Shown: positions 39,677 to 51,224, numbered from the stretch's first letter. The stretch is 64,000 nucleotides of DNA from Brasenia schreberi (GCA_036023115.1 JAYKKT010000073.1:16635501-16699500); one strand, 5' to 3'. The notes: generated by a model from the letters alone, not told the origin. Made by a program: numbers and translations.

Positions 39677-42266
39677 TACCCGAATGTACTGAATCAATTG
39701 CAGAGAGGGTTCCCACATCATGGACGGGTGTGGGTAAAGAAGTTAGTCCCGCTATATTGTCGCCCGAATGTAGTGAATAATTTACAGAGAGGGTTTCCGC
39801 ATTTTGAATATGGATGAATGCGAGGGGTAAGGAAGCTAGTCCTAGATAATAATATTCGTATTGGTTCTTCGAATATCGAAACATTATCCAATACGCTAAT
39901 GGAGGTGGTAGATACTATGATTCAGAGAAAGATTCATATTCTATGTTTACAAGAGACAAAGTGGGTTAGAGAAAAAGCAAAGGAGAGGTAGAGAATACAA
40001 GTTTTAAATTATGGTACTCAGGTAAGGAAAAGGCTTGAAACGAAGTTGGCATTATCATAAATAAAGATTTAAAGGATAGTGTAGTAGGCATACAATGATA
40101 TGGTGAACGAATCATGACATTGAAATTAGTATTAGTAGCAGAGGTTTTGAATATAGTTTGTGCTTACGCATACCAAGTAGGACTAGAAGATAGTATAAAA
40201 ATGGCTTTTTGGGAAGAGTTAGATAAGGTAATTTAAAGAATTTCATAAAGGGAGATGATTTGTATAGGAGAAGACTTAAATGAACATGTCGGTAAAGAGG
40301 CATTAGGATATCAAGGTATTCATGGAAACTTTGGTTTTGGGGATATAAATTAGGAAGGTAGGGAGATTTTAAATTTTGCTATGGCATTTGATCTCTTTAT
40401 AGTCAATACTATCTTGAAAAAATGAGATGAATATTTAATTACTTATAAGAGTAGCTTATCACAAACACAAATTGATTACTTTATTTGTAGAAAAAAAGAT
40501 AAAGCATGCTGTAAAGATTGCAAGGTAATTCTAGGAGAAAGCTTAACCACCCAACATCGACTTTTAGTTATGGATTTACAAATAAAAAATGGATAAAGAA
40601 GAAAAGAGTGCATCGAGTTTTTCAGACTAAATGGTGGAACCTCAAAAGCGAGAAAGAAGATATATTTAAACAAAAAGTCCTTCAAAGAGATGTTTGGAAT
40701 TATGTTGGTACACCCTGTGATAGGTGGAACAATATGGGTATATATATTAGGAAAGTGGCGAAAGATGTGTTAGGTGTATCTAAGTGAGGTGTACCAACAC
40801 AAAAAGAAGCTTGGTGGTGGAGTGAAGTAGTACAAAATAAAATTAAGGTAAAGAGTGCATGTTATAAATTATATTATGCTAAGAAAACTAATGAAACTTT
40901 AGAGGCTTATAAGAAAGCGAAAAAGGTTGTCAGTGAAGCAAAAGCTAAAATTTGGGAGGATTTATATAAAAAACTCAACTCAAAAGAGGGTGAAAAAGAT
41001 ATTTTTAGGATAGTTAGGCTAGAGATAAGAAAACTAAATATCTTAATTATGTTAGATGCATTAAGGACGAGAATGAAAAAATTCTAGTGGCAAATGTTGA
41101 TATAAGAAATAGATGAAAAAACTATTTTTAGAAGCTTTTTAATGAAAATAAAGATGTTAGTATTAGGTTAGGAGAGTTAGCCAAATCATAAAAGTATATA
41201 AACCACAATTTCTACCAACATATTCAAAAGAATGAAGTCAAAGAGGCTATTAAATATATGAAGGGTGGTAAATTGGTAGGACCAAACTACAGAGAACTAG
41301 TTTGAATTAATGTCAGGCAGATTTACTATTGAAGCGATTTACCTTTTAAGACGTCTCATGAAACATTTTAAAACTAAAAAGAAAGACCTTCACATGATAT
41401 TTATTGATGTAGAAAAAGCTTATATAGGGTACTAAGAGATGTTCTTTGGAGAACCTTGGAAAAAAGAGGTATCCAATTGACATACATAAACCTTATAAGA
41501 GACATGTACGATGGCACAAAAACATGTGTGAGGACTCATGAAGGAATGACAGACTTCTTTGAAGTTAATATTAGGTTACGTCAAGGATCAACTTTAAGTC
41601 TATACTTATTTATAGTGGTGCTTGATGTGTTAACAAAACATATTCAAGATGAAGTACCTTGGTGTATGTTATTTGCAGATGACATTGTGTTAGTGGAGGA
41701 GTCTAAGGAAAAAGTTAATAGAAAATTGGAACTATGGAGAGAAACATTAGAAAGCAAAGGCCTCCGACTTAGTAGAACAAAGACAGAATATATGGAATGT
41801 AAGTTTGATCATTTGGTTACTTCAGAAGACATAGAAATTAAAATAGGCACATATTGCATTCCTCAGAAGGAAAGTTTTAAATACCTAGGGTCAATTTTTC
41901 ATAGTGATGGAAGAATTGATGGAAATGTTACGCATAGAATTAATGCTGGTTGGTTAAAATGGAGAGAAACATCAGGTATTCTTTGTGATAAGAAGATACC
42001 ATTAAAGTTAAAAGGTAACCATGTTTTATGGTTCTGAGTGTTGGGTAGTTAATCATCAACATGTAAAGAAGTTGTCTGTGACAGAAATGAAGATGTTGAG
42101 ATGAATGAGTGGTCATACAAGAAAAGACAGTATACATAATGAGGTTATTGGAAACAAATTATGAGTAAGGTAATTGCTAACATGGCACATGATAGGGCTC
42201 TATGGAAACAAAGAATCCATGTAGCCGACCCCGTCTAGTATGAGAAAAGGTTTAGTTGTTGTTTAC
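39677..42266 (+). mobile_element. 5'-truncated RTE LINE with perfect target duplication
   Basis: A 19-bp perfect duplication, ATTTGTATGCTTTATTTTT, lies at 39658-39676 and 42267-42285. The copy starts in the N-terminal part of the ORF (CCCGAATGTACTGAATC) and ends CGTCTAGTATGAG and TTGTTG. Internal deletions are visible near 41285 and 42017. The longest intact stretch is 41456-42037, with the FADDIVL catalytic box. Endonuclease and RT N-terminal parts contain many stops. Confidence 0.93.
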
Positions 42267-42285
42267 ATTTGTATGCTTTATTTTT

Positions 42286-42511
42286 GTTCTACTAAGTTAA
42301 AAGCTCTTTGTTTTGAAGTTTCTTGTTCACAGATAGAGTTTTCTCTTACCGCTATTTCTTTGTCACACACGAAGTGCACTACCCGTGTTGAAGACCATCG
42401 TAACATATGAAATCGTTAAAATTCCTTAATTTTAGTACCTTTGATCAATGTTAGTTAGATGCATCAGAGCTTATAATAGAATTGTTAATGATCACAAACT
42501 GTGTCAGGCAG
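42286..42511 (+). other. Spacer between RTE and P450 remnant
   Basis: AT-rich, nothing recognised; it may be former P450 exon or intron sequence too decayed to read. Confidence 0.4.
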
Positions 42512-42712
42512 GATCCGGTACTTGGATTTGTGGACAACATTCTGCCGGATGGTTCCCTCGTGGAAAAGGGAGACATGGTGTTCCATCTTTCCATTGTGAT
42601 GGGCAGGTTGGAGCCCTTATGGGGTGGGTGATGACGCCCAAAGTTCAGACCAGCAAAGTGGCTAGAAGATGGAGTCTTACAACCAGAATTTCTCAAGTTC
42701 ACGGCATTTCAG

Positions 42713-43107
42713 GTGATCTTAAAGTCCCATCCATATCTTCTTCTAAGGGAATAAACATAGATATTTGGCAGATTAAAGATGGCTTTTGAGCTGTTCCTTT
42801 TTATCATCTCAAAGACTACTGGTGAATAATGGTGTCAATGGTTTCAAATTAACCAAATAGATTCATTTACTTATCTGGGTCAGACCGGCAAATGTGAATA
42901 TATAGTGCTGGATATGATTAAAAGAATTTATACCACATTTGAGATCAAACTTGAGTTTCAATTAAGATTTCAACGTTTCGATATCCAAATGTTTTGTAAA
43001 TTATTATTTTCTCAGTATAGTCCATGTATAATTTAGCATTTTTTATGTGATTTAGGTATGATTTCGATCATGCAAGACCCAATAGGACCATATCCATATC
43101 TGGCACT
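42713..43107 (+). other. P450 pseudogene intron, left part
   Basis: AT-rich sequence after the donor GTGATC; nothing recognised before the RTE tail. Confidence 0.5.
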
Positions 43108-46100
43108 ACAACAACAACTAAGCCTTTTCCCATACTAGACGGGGTTGGCTACATGGATTCTTTGTTTCCACAGATCCCTATCTTGTGCATTGTTAGCAGT
43201 TAACTCCCAATAAGCTAGATCGTTCTTTATTGTTTCTTTCCAACACTTTTGTGGTCGTTCTCTACCTCTTTTAATACTTTCCAAATTTAGTTTTTCTAAC
43301 CTTCTTACAGGTTCTTCTTTTGATCTTCTTTCTATATTTTCAAACCATCTTAAATGATGTTCTCTCATTTTATCCTCTATTGGTGTCACTCCTACTTTGT
43401 TTCTAATAACCTCATTATGTATACGGTCTTTTTTTGTATGACCACTCATCCATCTCAACATTTTCATTTCTGTCACAGACATCTTTTGTACATGTTGATG
43501 ATTAACTGCCCAACACTCAGAACCATAAAACATGGCAGGCCTAATTGCTGCTCTATAATATTTACCTTTTAATTTTAATAGTATCTTCTTATCACAAAGA
43601 ATACCTGATGCTCCTCTCCATTTTAACCAACCAGCATTAATTCTATACGTAACATCTCCATCAATCCTTTCATCACTCTGAAAAATTGACCCTAAGTATT
43701 TAAAACTTTCCTTCTGAGGAATGCAATATGTGCCTATTTCAATTTCTATGTCCTCTGAAGTAACCAAATGATTAAACTTACATTCCATATATTCTGTCTT
43801 TGTTCTACTAAGTCGGAGGCCTTTGCTTTCTAATGTTTCTCTCCATAGTTCCAATTTTCTATTAACTTTTTCCTTAGACTCCTCCACTAATACAATGTCA
43901 TCTGCAAATAACATACACCAAGGTACTTCATCTTGAATATGTTTTGTTAACTCATCCATCACCATTATAAATAAGTATGGGCTTAAAGTTGATCCTTGAT
44001 GTAACCCAATATTAACTTCAAAGAAGTCTGTCATTCCTTCATGAGTCCTCACACATGTTTTTGCACCATCATACATGTCTCTTATAAGGTTAATATATGT
44101 CAATGGGATACCTCTTTTTTCCAAAGTTCTCCAAAGAACCTCACTCGGTACCCTATCATAAGCTTTTCCTAGATTAATAAATATCATGTGAAGGTCTTTC
44201 TTTTTTGCTCTAAAATGTTCCATAAGACGTCTCAAAAGGTGAATCGCTTCAATAGTAGATCTGCCTGGCATGAACCCAAATTGGTTCTCTGTTGTACTTG
44301 ATACTTGTCTTAACCTACGTTCGATAATTCTGTCCCATAATTTCATAGTATGACTCATTAACTTGATACCTCGATAATTCGCACAATTTTGAATGTCTCC
44401 CTTGTTCTTATATATAGGTATAAGTGTACTTGCTCTCCATTCCTCGGACATCTTTTGGTTTTTCCATATTTCATTAAATAGTCTTGTGAGCCAAGTGATT
44501 TCTATTTCTCCTAGTATTTTCCAAACTTTTATAGGAATATTATCTGGTCTTACCGATTTACCACCCTTCATATGTTTAAGAGCCTCTTTGACTTCATTCT
44601 TTTGAATACGTCGGTAGAAATTGTGGTTTATATACTTTTCTGAGTTGGCTAAATCTCCTAAACTAATACTAACATCTTTATTTTCATTAAAAAGATTATA
44701 AAAATAGTTTTTCCATCTATTTCTTATATCATCATTTGCCACTAGAATTTTTTCATCCTCGTCTTTTATGCATCTAACATAATTAAGATCTTTAGTTTTC
44801 TTATCTCTAGCCCTAGCTATCCTAAAAATATCTCTTTCACCCTCTTTTGAGTTGAGTTTTTTATATAAGTCCTCCCAAATCTTAGCTTTTGCTTCACTAA
44901 CGGCCTTTTTTGCTTCCTTATAAGTTTCTAAAGTTTCACTAGTTTTCTTAGCATAATGTAATTTGTAACATGCCCTCTTTGCCTTGATTTTATTTTGTAC
45001 TACTTCGCTCCACCACCAAGCTTCTTTTTGTGCCAGTACACCTCTCTTACATATCTTTCGCAACTTTTCTAATATGTATAGCCATATTGTTCCACATATC
45101 ACAGGGTGTACCAACATAATTCCAAACATCTCCTTGCAGGACTTTCTATTTAAATATATCTTCTTTCTCGCTTTTGAGGTTCGACCATTTAGTTCGAATA
45201 GCTCGATGCACTCTTTTCTTCTTTGTCCACTTTTTTATTTGTAAATCCATAACTAAAAGTCGATGTTGGGTGGTTAAGCTTTCTCCTGAAATTACCTTAC
45301 AATCTTTACAACACGCTCTATCTTTTTTTCTACAAATAAAGTAATCAATTTGTGTTTGTGATAAGCCACTCTTATAAGTAATTAAATGTTCATCTCGTTT
45401 TTTGAAGATTGTATTGACTATAAAGAGATCAAATGCCATAGCAAAATTTAAAATCTCCCTACCTTCCTCATTTATATCCCCAAAACCAAAGTTTTCATGA
45501 ATCCCTTGATATCCTAATGCCTCTTTACCGACATGTCCATTTAAATCTCCTCCTAAACAAATCATCTCCCTTTATGGAATCTTTTGAAACACCTTATCTA
45601 ATTCTTCTTAAAAAACTGTCTTTATACTATCTTCTAGTCCTACTTGGGGTGCGTAAGCACAAACTATATTCAAAACCTGTGGTCGTAACACTAATTTCAA
45701 CATTATGATTCGGTCACCATATCGTTGTATGTCTACTACACTCTCCTTTAAATCTTTATTTATGATAATACCAACTCCGTTTCGAGCCTTTTCTTTACTT
45801 GAGTACCATAATTTAAAACCTGTATCCTCTATCTCCTTTGCTTTTTCTCCAACCCATTTTGTCTCTTGTAAACATAGAATATGGATCTTTCTCCGAATCA
45901 TAGTATCTACCACCTCCATTTTATCTAGGACTAGCTTCCTTACCCCCCGCATCCCTCCATAATCAAAATGCGGAGACCCTCTCTGAAAATTTTTCACTAC
46001 ATTCGGGCGGCAATGTAGTGGGACTAACTTCTTTACCCACGCCCATCCATGATGTGGGAACCCTCTCTGCAATTGATTCACTACATTCGGGCGAAAATGT

Positions 46101-46236
46101 AGTGGCCCTTGCTTACTTCTTACTGTATTCGGGCTCTGCAGCATGTCGCTAGGCGGGGATGCCCCAAAGGAATGCTCATAATTTTTGTAATCCATGTTAT
46201 AAAAATCCAACGAAGTTTTACGCTGGCTGTCGGAAG
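43108..46236 (-). mobile_element. Nearly full-length RTE LINE (minus strand)
   Basis: The 3' tail (ACAACAACAAC on the plus strand) is at 43108 and the 5' UTR is cut at about 46236, about 100 bp short of the common RTE start. It abuts a tRNA-His remnant head-to-head. No target duplication could be matched between the left flank and the sequence right of the element or of the tRNA. Confidence 0.92.
43135..46195 (-). pseudogene. RTE endonuclease-RT ORF, few breaks
   Basis: It starts at the ATG at 46195 (MDYKNYEH). Stops lie at 45608-45610, 45572-45574 and 45146-45148, and the frame changes between about 45130 and 45050. From there the RT part is open for over 600 codons to 43135, with [36 protein letters not shown] (where sisters have [12 protein letters not shown], so the first catalytic aspartate is replaced by asparagine) and FADDIVL. 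The replaced aspartate should inactivate RT even though the frame is open. Confidence 0.88.
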
Positions 46237-46296
46237 GCTGTAGTTTAGTGGTAAGAATTCCACGTTGTGGCCGTGGAGACCTGGGCTCGAATCCCA
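46236..46296 (+). pseudogene. tRNA-His(GTG) pseudogene, 3' acceptor end missing
   Basis: It matches plant nuclear tRNA-His from its third base: GGCTGTAGTTTAGTGGTAAG (D arm, A box), anticodon stem CCACG/CGTGG around loop TTGTGGC with anticodon GTG at 46267-46269, and T-arm GGGCTCGAATCCC with the B box. The canonical AGCAGCCAC acceptor strand is replaced by AATCTTTTATTTC. Without it the RNA cannot form an acceptor stem. Its 5' end abuts the RTE 5' end. Confidence 0.88.
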
Positions 46297-46576
46297 ATCT
46301 TTTATTTCTTTCCTTTCTTGTTTTACAATGTGGAGACTGAATCCACATGCACGCCCTGGGTATGGATCTATGGACCTTCAACTTGTGAGTTGACTTGTTG
46401 ATCACGTTCAATATGCATCTTTGATTGACGTACTTGTATATAAAGAATTCATAAGTCTTTTTCATGCTCATGATATTACAATCATGGTACCTTCCTGGTG
46501 GATGTAAAGATGAATCCATTGAAAGCGTTGAATGCCTTATGCAATTGTGTATTGAGTAAATATACTGCAAAATACT

Positions 46577-46728
46577 GTAGCCTGAGCACACGCAGTTAGC
46601 TCACCTTGCAGGCAACACTCTCGACTTTGACTTGCGAGATGAAGGTCATGAGTTCAATTCCTGGGGTGTGCACACCTGTCTGGCTTTCCCATTAACACCC
46701 CTCCCAAAAGAAAAAAAGAAAAAAATGT
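46577..46728 (+). mobile_element. tRNA-derived SINE
   Basis: A-box-like GTTAGCTCACCTTGCAGG near 46597, B-box-like GGTCATGAGTTCAATTCC near 46646, a ~60-bp body, and an A-rich tail AAAAGAAAAAAAGAAAAAAA. Spacing and tail fit a pol III SINE. Target duplications are unclear. Confidence 0.75.
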
Positions 46729-46850
46729 GCCCTGAACCCTGATTAAATTTCCTTCTCATGTTAACTCTGTGGGCATGCAGGCTGGGCGAAGGATCCGTTT
46801 AGGAAAGGAATTTGCGTATGGCGGACGAAGTCAAGTACAGAACCGTGCTA

Positions 46851-47897
46851 GGCTCTGTGCCACCACAGACGAATGACCAAAGAAGTATCGGCAACAAACC
46901 TTCATTTGGCCCTCCATTTTCAGCCATGCTCCCAAGAGTCCAGAGACACAATGTAAATAGAAACTTCATATTCCAGTGGTGAACTAAAAATTCTTATTGA
47001 AGACTACAGAGGAAAAGGTTAGTACCTTCTTCTTTTATGAACTAAAGATAAAATGATTCCTGATACTAAAAAGTCCGTGAACATGATTTCACCACACATC
47101 TACACGCAATCAAGGCAGGAAGTAGCAAACTCAACGCGTCTGAAGTTATTCAACACATCTATGAATTATTATAAGAAAAAGAGTCATGCTGCACGTGCAA
47201 TATGACTGACGAGTGCAACTCTCATAAAAAGCAAGCATAAAAGCCCACCTTCATATTTCCTTATAAACAGGAACCAAATGTTCAGAAGAAGCACTCGGTC
47301 ATTATCAATGAACCACCACACTGGGCAAGAATTATCGGTAAGGAACCAAAAACCTTAAGACAGGCACCAGGTTTGATTCAAAAAATAACGCAAGAGAAAG
47401 CATGAAAACTAAGCAATTACAAAAATAGCCACGAAAAGACACAGATTTTTCATCGAAGCTCATATGTTTTCTTCCATTTAGGAGAATGCGCTTAAAAAAC
47501 TACAACCGCCAGTTTTCATACCATCACCAACAAATGACATTGAGTTGCCGAAGCGTGAACTTAATCATCGGAAAGATGGCAAAACACGAGACAAATCTCC
47601 AAGTACACAAAATTTCAGTTTTATTTCCTGCTTTGGATTCTAATTCAGATATCAAAAAAGGGAAAGGAGAACTGTATCCTTCGATCCCAAGGCCTACAAA
47701 ATTGCACCACCAAGAACTCTAAATTCATTATGAACCCGACGATCTCAATCTAGTTTGCTTAGCATATAAGAAGAAACCCAAGCGCGAAAGACCCCACGAT
47801 CATAGAATAAATCCTAAACGGCAGAAACAAATGAAAGTTTGCAACTTCTTAAGAAATGAAAGAAGGGCAGCAGCAGCAGCAGCAGCAGATTATGGTC
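46851..47897 (+). other. Intergenic region and S40 gene 3' flank
   Basis: No coding similarity on either strand. The right part should include the 3' UTR of the minus-strand S40-family gene, including the (CAG)n tract. Confidence 0.5.
47867..47888 (+). repeat. (GCA)7 microsatellite
   Basis: Seven GCA units just 3' of the S40 stop codon, so (CTG)n in the likely 3' UTR. Confidence 0.95.
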
Positions 47898-48672
47898 TCA
47901 ATCCACAAAACCTGTCTTCTGAAAGACGGCGTTCCGCACCCGCCGGAGATCTCTTCCCTTAAGAGTTCGTCCGACGCCTTCGAACACCGAAAACGTTGCG
48001 ATATGCGACCTTGTGGATTCAAGCGCTACAAGAAGATGAGGCGGCAACATCTCATTGTCTTCCCCGCCCAAATTCGGCGGGTTCGGTCGCCGGCGGTTCA
48101 CCTTCGACCAGACGGCAACGTTCACGGGAGCCGACTTATGATACCTCCCGGAAGATCCTCCTCCGCTGCCGGAGAAATCCTCCCACCGCGATCTAGACCG
48201 AGAAACCTGCACGGGCGCAGCAGAGAGGATCTGGTCGAGCGAACCATTTCGCTGCACGAACGATCGGTTCTCTACGGCGAGCGCAGCGGAGAGCCCAGAC
48301 TGCTGATGCTTAAACTCGTGCCCCCGCCTCCTCTCGCCGGGGGATGCCGGGGAAGCCGTTTTTGGTGTTACCTACTATCAGAGACGATTCAGACAAGGGG
48401 CGGATGCCGAAGAAGTCTCGAGACCAATGGACGTCGCTCTCGACGAGCTCGAGAGAGGAGTTGGAGTCGGGCTGCTTCAGTAGACCGAGGAAGCGGATGG
48501 CGTAGGAGTTGTTGCTCCTGCGTGGTATCCCGTGGACCTCGTTCTCTCTCTCTCTGGTTGTACACGGAATTCGAGAAGCAGAAGAGAGAGAACGGAGAGG
48601 CAGAGTGCCGCGTTTACACGTGTCATCAAAGCGAGCGGCGGTGGCCACGCCACTTCTTTCAGGGTGAAACAT
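47898..48672 (-). CDS. S40/DUF584 senescence-regulator family protein, frame shifted
   Basis: The C-terminal part on the minus strand (to the TGA at 47898-47900) has the S40 signature: SAPVNVAVWSKV, MLPPHLLVA and GRTLKGRDLRRVRNAVFQKTGF. Upstream in the same frame are GHEFKHQQSGLSAALAVENR and RNGSLDQILSAAPV. The N-terminal family features, NNSYAIRFLGLLKQPDSN and LELVESDVHWS, sit in another frame that ends at 48310. The switch falls at about 48310-48345, beside C5 and G5 runs, so it may be a one-base indel, real or from sequencing. The only in-frame ATG upstream is at 48672, about 45 residues before the recognisable start, in a GA-rich stretch that looks like leader. S40 proteins are small, mostly intronless, nuclear or cytosolic, and tied to senescence and stress; their biochemical role is not known. 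Confidence 0.75.
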
Positions 48673-49281
48673 GGAAGGAGAAGATTAGTCGTTAGTCGTC
48701 AAAGGATGAAATGTGGGTCCCTGATGGTAGTACCGTTACGTCTCTCTTCCTTCATCCAACTCCGCCATACTAACCGTTGGATTGGAAGATCGTACGGCCA
48801 CCTTTTGTCGTCTCGTCTTTCTTCGCCAAGAACTCCAATGGCGATATTCACCGTCCGATCATGAAACTTGACGATCAAGCGTCATAGTTTCGTGTTCCGG
48901 AAACCGAGTTTCGGGCCTTTCGAGCTTTGGGTCTAAAAACTGCCCAACAACGCCCAAAATGTGTGCGAACGAGAAGCTGCAAGATCGTGTGCATGTGCGG
49001 AGACTCTGGACCGACTGGGTTTTGCTGGCCCCGGTTTGAGGAGTCAAACGGGGTTCAATGGCTTCACGCTTATCTCGAAAGTAATAACAATCAAACCATT
49101 TGCGGCAGCTCAGATCGAGTCGATCCATCCGAAATTTTGAAAATCAACTTAAAGTCTATAGCTCATTGAGAGATTCATGGGCTACATGGTTCGCTCCGCT
49201 ACAGCCCTATCATGGATTTATTGGTGGATGAACAATCACGAGCAGATCCACATTGTACTGGGGTGAAATGTCATCATTCTG
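48673..49281 (+). other. S40 gene 5' flank
   Basis: The likely promoter side of the minus-strand S40 gene. I see no clear TATA box and no repeat. Confidence 0.4.
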
Positions 49282-49297
49282 AAATTTTAATTTTTGT

Positions 49298-49696
49298 ACA
49301 ACAACAACAATAACTAAGCATTTTGGCATACTAGATAGGGTCGGCTACATGAATTCTTTGTTTCCACATAATCCTATCATGTGCTATGTAAGCAGTTAAC
49401 TCACAATAAACTATATCATAATTTATTATTTCTTTCCAACACTTTTGTGGTCATCCTCTACCATTTTTAGTACTTTCAAAATCTAGTTTTCATACATTCT
49501 TAAAAGTTATTCTTTTGATCTTCTTTCAATATGTCCAAACCATCTTAAATGATATTCTCTCATTTTATCCTCTATTGGTGCCACTCCTAATTTGTTTTTA
49601 ATAACCTTATTATGTATATGGTTTTTTCTTGTATAACTACTCATCCATTAAAAAAACTTTAAGTATTGAACTTGAAGTCCAAATCATCTTAAAATA
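49298..49696 (-). mobile_element. RTE LINE 3'-end fragment
   Basis: The minus strand carries the RTE 3' end (ACAACAACAACAATAACTAAGC on the plus strand begins the tail) and reads back to the [11 protein letters not shown] region at about 49640. A 16-bp duplication AAATTTTAATTTTTGT lies at 49282-49297 and 49697-49712. About 45 bp of other sequence sits between the readable LINE and the right duplication. Confidence 0.85.
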
Positions 49697-49712
49697 AAAT
49701 TTTAATTTTTGT

Positions 49713-50219
49713 GTTGAAATAAAAAATATTTTTTTTTAAAACCTGTTTTACTTGAACTTGAAGTTGGACTCATCCAAAACAAATTCACAGGTCTGCCACT
49801 AAGAGCAATAATGCCATTAAAGCTAGAAGGTCAGTATGAATATGATTTTGGTACAAGATTTGGTTAGATAAGGGTTTGGATATGACTTGGATTGGAACTA
49901 GACATTGATTTGGATATGGGTATTGGTTCATATATTAACTTTAGGTTTAAGGGATACTGGGTTTTAGACGTCTACAACCTAGCTGGGTATGGATTCAACT
50001 AGGTCTAAACATCGGTTCATCACATTGCGTATGCTTCCATCTGTATCTAATAAGACTTTGATAGTAAAAAAAACAAAGGAATTGCCCATCGACCGTGAAC
50101 AAGCTGAATCGTGTTGAGAGAGAGATTTTCTTAAATACCTTGAATATAAATAAAATGACCCTTCATCTGCCCAGAGTCAAATTAAAAGAAAAATAACCAT
50201 TGAATTACCGAGAATAAAC
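49713..50219 (+). other. Intergenic sequence, nothing recognised
   Basis: AT-rich, with short TTGGATTTGGATAT-like words at 49850-49930; no genes. Confidence 0.45.
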
Positions 50220-50352
50220 ATAGCACTCAGAGTGCTAGCTCAACTGGCAATGCTCTCTGAATCCCAAGCTGTGGCATTGAGTTCCATTCCCAAGGGAGTT
50301 GCGTGCCTTAGGCTTCGGCCTCCCTTTTGTAACCAAAAAGAAAAAAAAGTTG
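50220..50352 (+). mobile_element. tRNA-derived SINE
   Basis: A-box TAGCTCAACTGG near 50238, B-box GCATTGAGTTCCATTCCC near 50274, then CGGCCTCCCTTTTGTAAC and an A-rich tail. The GGCCTC...TTGTAAC end is shared with the minus-strand copy at 57428, so both belong to one family. Confidence 0.8.
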
Positions 50353-50364
50353 CATAGAAAACAA

Positions 50365-50455
50365 CGGTTCCCGGGCTATGTGGTTGGGTCACAAGCTAAA
50401 TGTCATAGGTTCAATACCTGGGCTGTGCATTCCACTCTGTTTTCTCATTGCAGTA
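50365..50455 (+). mobile_element. Partial SINE-like sequence
   Basis: A B-box-like GTCATAGGTTCAATACC near 50402 followed by CTGGGCTGTGCATTCC, as in the SINE at 46577. The A box (GGGCTATGTGGTTGG) is weak and there is no A-rich tail. Confidence 0.5.
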
Positions 50456-51020
50456 AGGATCGCCAGATACAATTACCTTGGGGATATGACTTAAAATTTG
50501 AAAAACGTGATGACCTTTTAGGAGCCAAACCCAGCTGAACGGACCCGAGCCAAATATGGTTTATGAAACTGAAAACGAACAAGCGAGACATGGAGCTGAA
50601 CCAGTCAAACCATGAAAGGCTTAGTTCCAGTTTTGGAAACTGGTGGGTTTGATTCATGGTTCTAGAGGAATTGGACCTTCATCTTTTTACTCACATTTTC
50701 AAGTTCCGTTGTCCATCAAAGTAAAAAAAATTGATACTAAAACGAGCAACAGGAATTAAAACCATACGAGAAAAACGAAAAACTATCTTCTTTGACGCAT
50801 TGTTTTATATATATCATGCACAAAGATCTAAGCCCGAACACTATTTATAAATCAAACACAAAATGATTCTAAGGAATCATAATAATTACAATTATCAGCT
50901 GATGTAGGTTTAAGCCTCTAGTTCTAGTACCAGATCCTGGAACCGAAACCAAACCGGTCATCTATTGATTCGGTTCTACAGTGATTCCTAAACGTGGCCT
51001 ACCGTAAGGGTCAACTCTAA
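50456..51020 (+). other. Cytochrome b5 upstream region
   Basis: AT-rich, with a GGTTCCAG/AACCGAAACC repeat-like patch at about 50930-50990. No gene recognised. Confidence 0.45.
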
Positions 51021-51026
51021 AAGGGG

Positions 51027-51032
51027 TATAAA
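51027..51032 (+). promoter_or_regulatory. TATA box of the cytochrome b5 gene
   Basis: TATAAA in the context GGGGTATAAATGCTCC, about 200 bp before the start codon. This leaves room for a transcribed leader with one intron. Confidence 0.6.
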
Positions 51033-51140
51033 TGCTCCAGTCGACTGCCAAAGACTCTCCTTTTGGCTGTGACCCTCTGAAGGCTTTGTTTCCCTTGGCA
51101 GGAAGACCACCATATCATTCGTGAAGGTCTCTTCTTGCTG

Positions 51141-51224
51141 GTAATCTTAGAATCCTTTAGTAATTTTCTTTATCGATGGGTTTAATATGATGATATTTGT
51201 CTAACTTTGTTTTTCTGTGAACAG
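51141..51224 (+). other. Putative 5' UTR intron of the cytochrome b5 gene
   Basis: GTAATCTT follows CTTCTTGCTG, and a T-rich stretch with TTTTTCTGTGAACAG ends two bases before the ATG. Inferred from splice-site shape only. Confidence 0.5.

Larger units (their letters stand above)
42512..46850 (+). pseudogene. CYP704-like cytochrome P450 pseudogene, last two exons
   Basis: The first exon piece, 42512-42712, reads NILPDGSLVEKGDMV, MGRLEPLWG and, after a scrambled spot with two TGA codons at 42629-42634, KFRPAKWLEDGVLQPEF and KFTAFQ before a GT donor at 42713. This is the PERF region of a P450. The last exon starts after GGGCATGCAG at 46781 with AGRRIRLGKEFAYG, matching the CYP704 loop AGPRICLGKEFAY. 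The axial heme cysteine is an arginine here and the downstream helix is lost by indels. The intron between holds a minus-strand RTE (43108-46236), a tRNA-His remnant and a SINE. Upstream P450 exons are not seen. It cannot make an active enzyme. Confidence 0.82.

Noticed and set aside
42448..42789. A 113-codon frame as a new gene
   Set aside because: A neighbouring frame reads as the PERF-region exon of a P450 pseudogene, so this frame is a shadow.
46236..46296. A working tRNA-His gene
   Set aside because: The 3' acceptor strand is missing, so no functional tRNA can form.
45608..46591. A minus-strand frame joining ~130 novel residues to the RTE ORF
   Set aside because: The extra part reads through the antisense of the tRNA-His remnant and intron sequence; the LINE's own ATG at 46195 explains the real start.
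47856..48695. A 279-codon plus-strand frame over the S40 region
   Set aside because: It is antisense to the conserved S40 signature, and its composition follows from the GC-rich gene on the other strand.
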